DNA of 6,044 nucleotides, taken from contig JAEYXZ010000051.1 in the NCBI GenBank assembly GCA_023431045.1, positions 1 to 6,044 of the forward strand, given 5' to 3'. The position numbers were made by a program, and so were the translations under genes. Positions 5,515-6,044 of this stretch are shown piece after piece (position 1 is the first letter of the stretch; the number at the start of each line of letters is the position of its first letter). Origin of the DNA: Bacillota bacterium. Its GTDB lineage: Bacteria; Bacillota_I; Bacilli_A; Acholeplasmatales; Acholeplasmataceae. Below the pieces are notes generated by a model, which did no database searches, was not told where the DNA came from, and worked only from the letters and a program-made list of their open reading frames with translations.

Positions 5515-6044
5515 TTGTTTAAGAAAAGTTTATTATTGATGTTTTCATTATTAGCAATCATCACACTCATCGGATGTGTTCCAGAAGAACCAACGCCCGA
5601 AGATGTGTTTTTTACTGTTTCGTTTGAAACCTTTGGTGGTACAAATCTCAACAGTTTCGAAGTTAAAAAGGATTCACGCATTACTCAAGAGATAGTTATA
5701 CCTAATAAAGAGGGGTATGATTTTAATGGTTGGTATAAAGATGAAAACTTAACAGAAATCTGGTATTTTGAGTCAGATAAAGTGACATCTGATATGACAC
5801 TTTATGCTAAATGGGAACTTATAACTCCGATCACGACTAGGTATTATATTGTTTTTGAATCTGATGGCGGATCAGTTATTGAGACTCTAACCATTGAAGA
5901 AGGACAAAAAGCAATCGAACCAGAGAATCCCATTTAAACTAATTTTGAATTTATCGGTTGGTATTTAGATATCAATCTCACACATTTATTCGATTTTAAT
6001 ACGATTATCACTGAAAATATTATACTCTATGCAAAATATGAGCC
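5515..6044 (+). pseudogene. InlB-repeat (Listeria-Bacteroides repeat) surface lipoprotein interrupted by an in-frame TAA; partial at the right edge
   Basis: The TTG at 5515 opens a frame with a lipoprotein signal: MFKK, a hydrophobic core at 5-17 and the lipobox LIGC with lipidated C21, then a Pro/Glu-rich linker. InlB B-repeat-like unit 1 spans about residues 33-101 (GYDFNGWYKDENLTEIW and TLYAKWE). Unit 2 begins near residue 110 (YIVFESDGGSVIETL). TAA at 5935-5937 stops the frame after 140 residues. The same frame then continues as NFEFIGWYLDINLT and ILYAKYEP to base 6044, which is the missing second half of unit 2. The stop aligns with Lys65 of unit 1, so a single A-to-T change at 5935 would explain it. 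Such repeats are known from internalin-like and other extracellular proteins and suggest surface binding. It is separated from galM by a terminator. Functional status (dead gene, short variant, readthrough or error) is uncertain. Confidence 0.8.

Noticed and set aside
5445..5681. 78-aa minus-strand open frame
   Set aside because: It is antisense to the lipoprotein promoter and signal peptide region, with no ribosome binding site or recognised sequence.
1..6044. CRISPR array, tRNA or rRNA genes, transposase or insertion-sequence ends
   Set aside because: No regularly spaced repeats, tRNA-like cloverleaf, rRNA sequence or transposase motifs were seen on reading both strands.

Overview
The window is AT-rich DNA with short intergenic gaps, AAGGAG-type ribosome binding sites and simple U-tract terminators. 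Tryptophan is always TGG, and TAG, TGA and TAA all occur where the reading frames naturally end, so the standard bacterial code (table 11) fits. Together with a TTG-started lipoprotein carrying InlB/Listeria-Bacteroides-type repeats, this suggests a low-GC Firmicute-like bacterium, possibly of the Acholeplasma/Izemoplasma type that keeps the standard code. The taxonomic call is inference.

Left part (1-1208, minus strand): a partial multi-pass membrane protein of the YwaF/TP0381 type runs off the left edge. It lies downstream of a metallo-beta-lactamase-fold hydrolase in the same direction. The divergent gap 1209-1358 holds promoters for both directions. On the plus strand it is followed by a very small, very basic protein (34 aa) with its own promoter and a strong terminator.

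Centre (1557-5413, plus strand): a short regulator with a PucR/CdaR-type helix-turn-helix precedes a compact three-gene cluster. The cluster encodes an orphan sugar-ABC-transporter ATPase (MsmX/UgpC/MalK type), an enolase-superfamily sugar-acid enzyme and an aldose 1-epimerase, and ends in a terminator that overlaps the epimerase stop codon. The enolase-family protein looks most like 3,6-anhydro-L-galactonate cycloisomerase or a close acid-sugar dehydratase. The likely theme is import and early catabolism of a sugar or oligosaccharide that passes through an aldonic acid, controlled by the neighbouring regulator. A palindrome sits between the regulator and the ATPase gene and may be its operator. 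No permease, binding protein, kinase or aldolase is visible, so the pathway must be completed elsewhere.

Right part (5414-6044): a promoter region built around a perfect 10-bp inverted repeat leads into a surface lipoprotein with InlB-type repeats. Its frame is broken by one in-frame TAA in the middle of the second repeat. The same frame then continues as recognisable repeat sequence to the window edge, pointing to a recent nonsense mutation, an error or readthrough.
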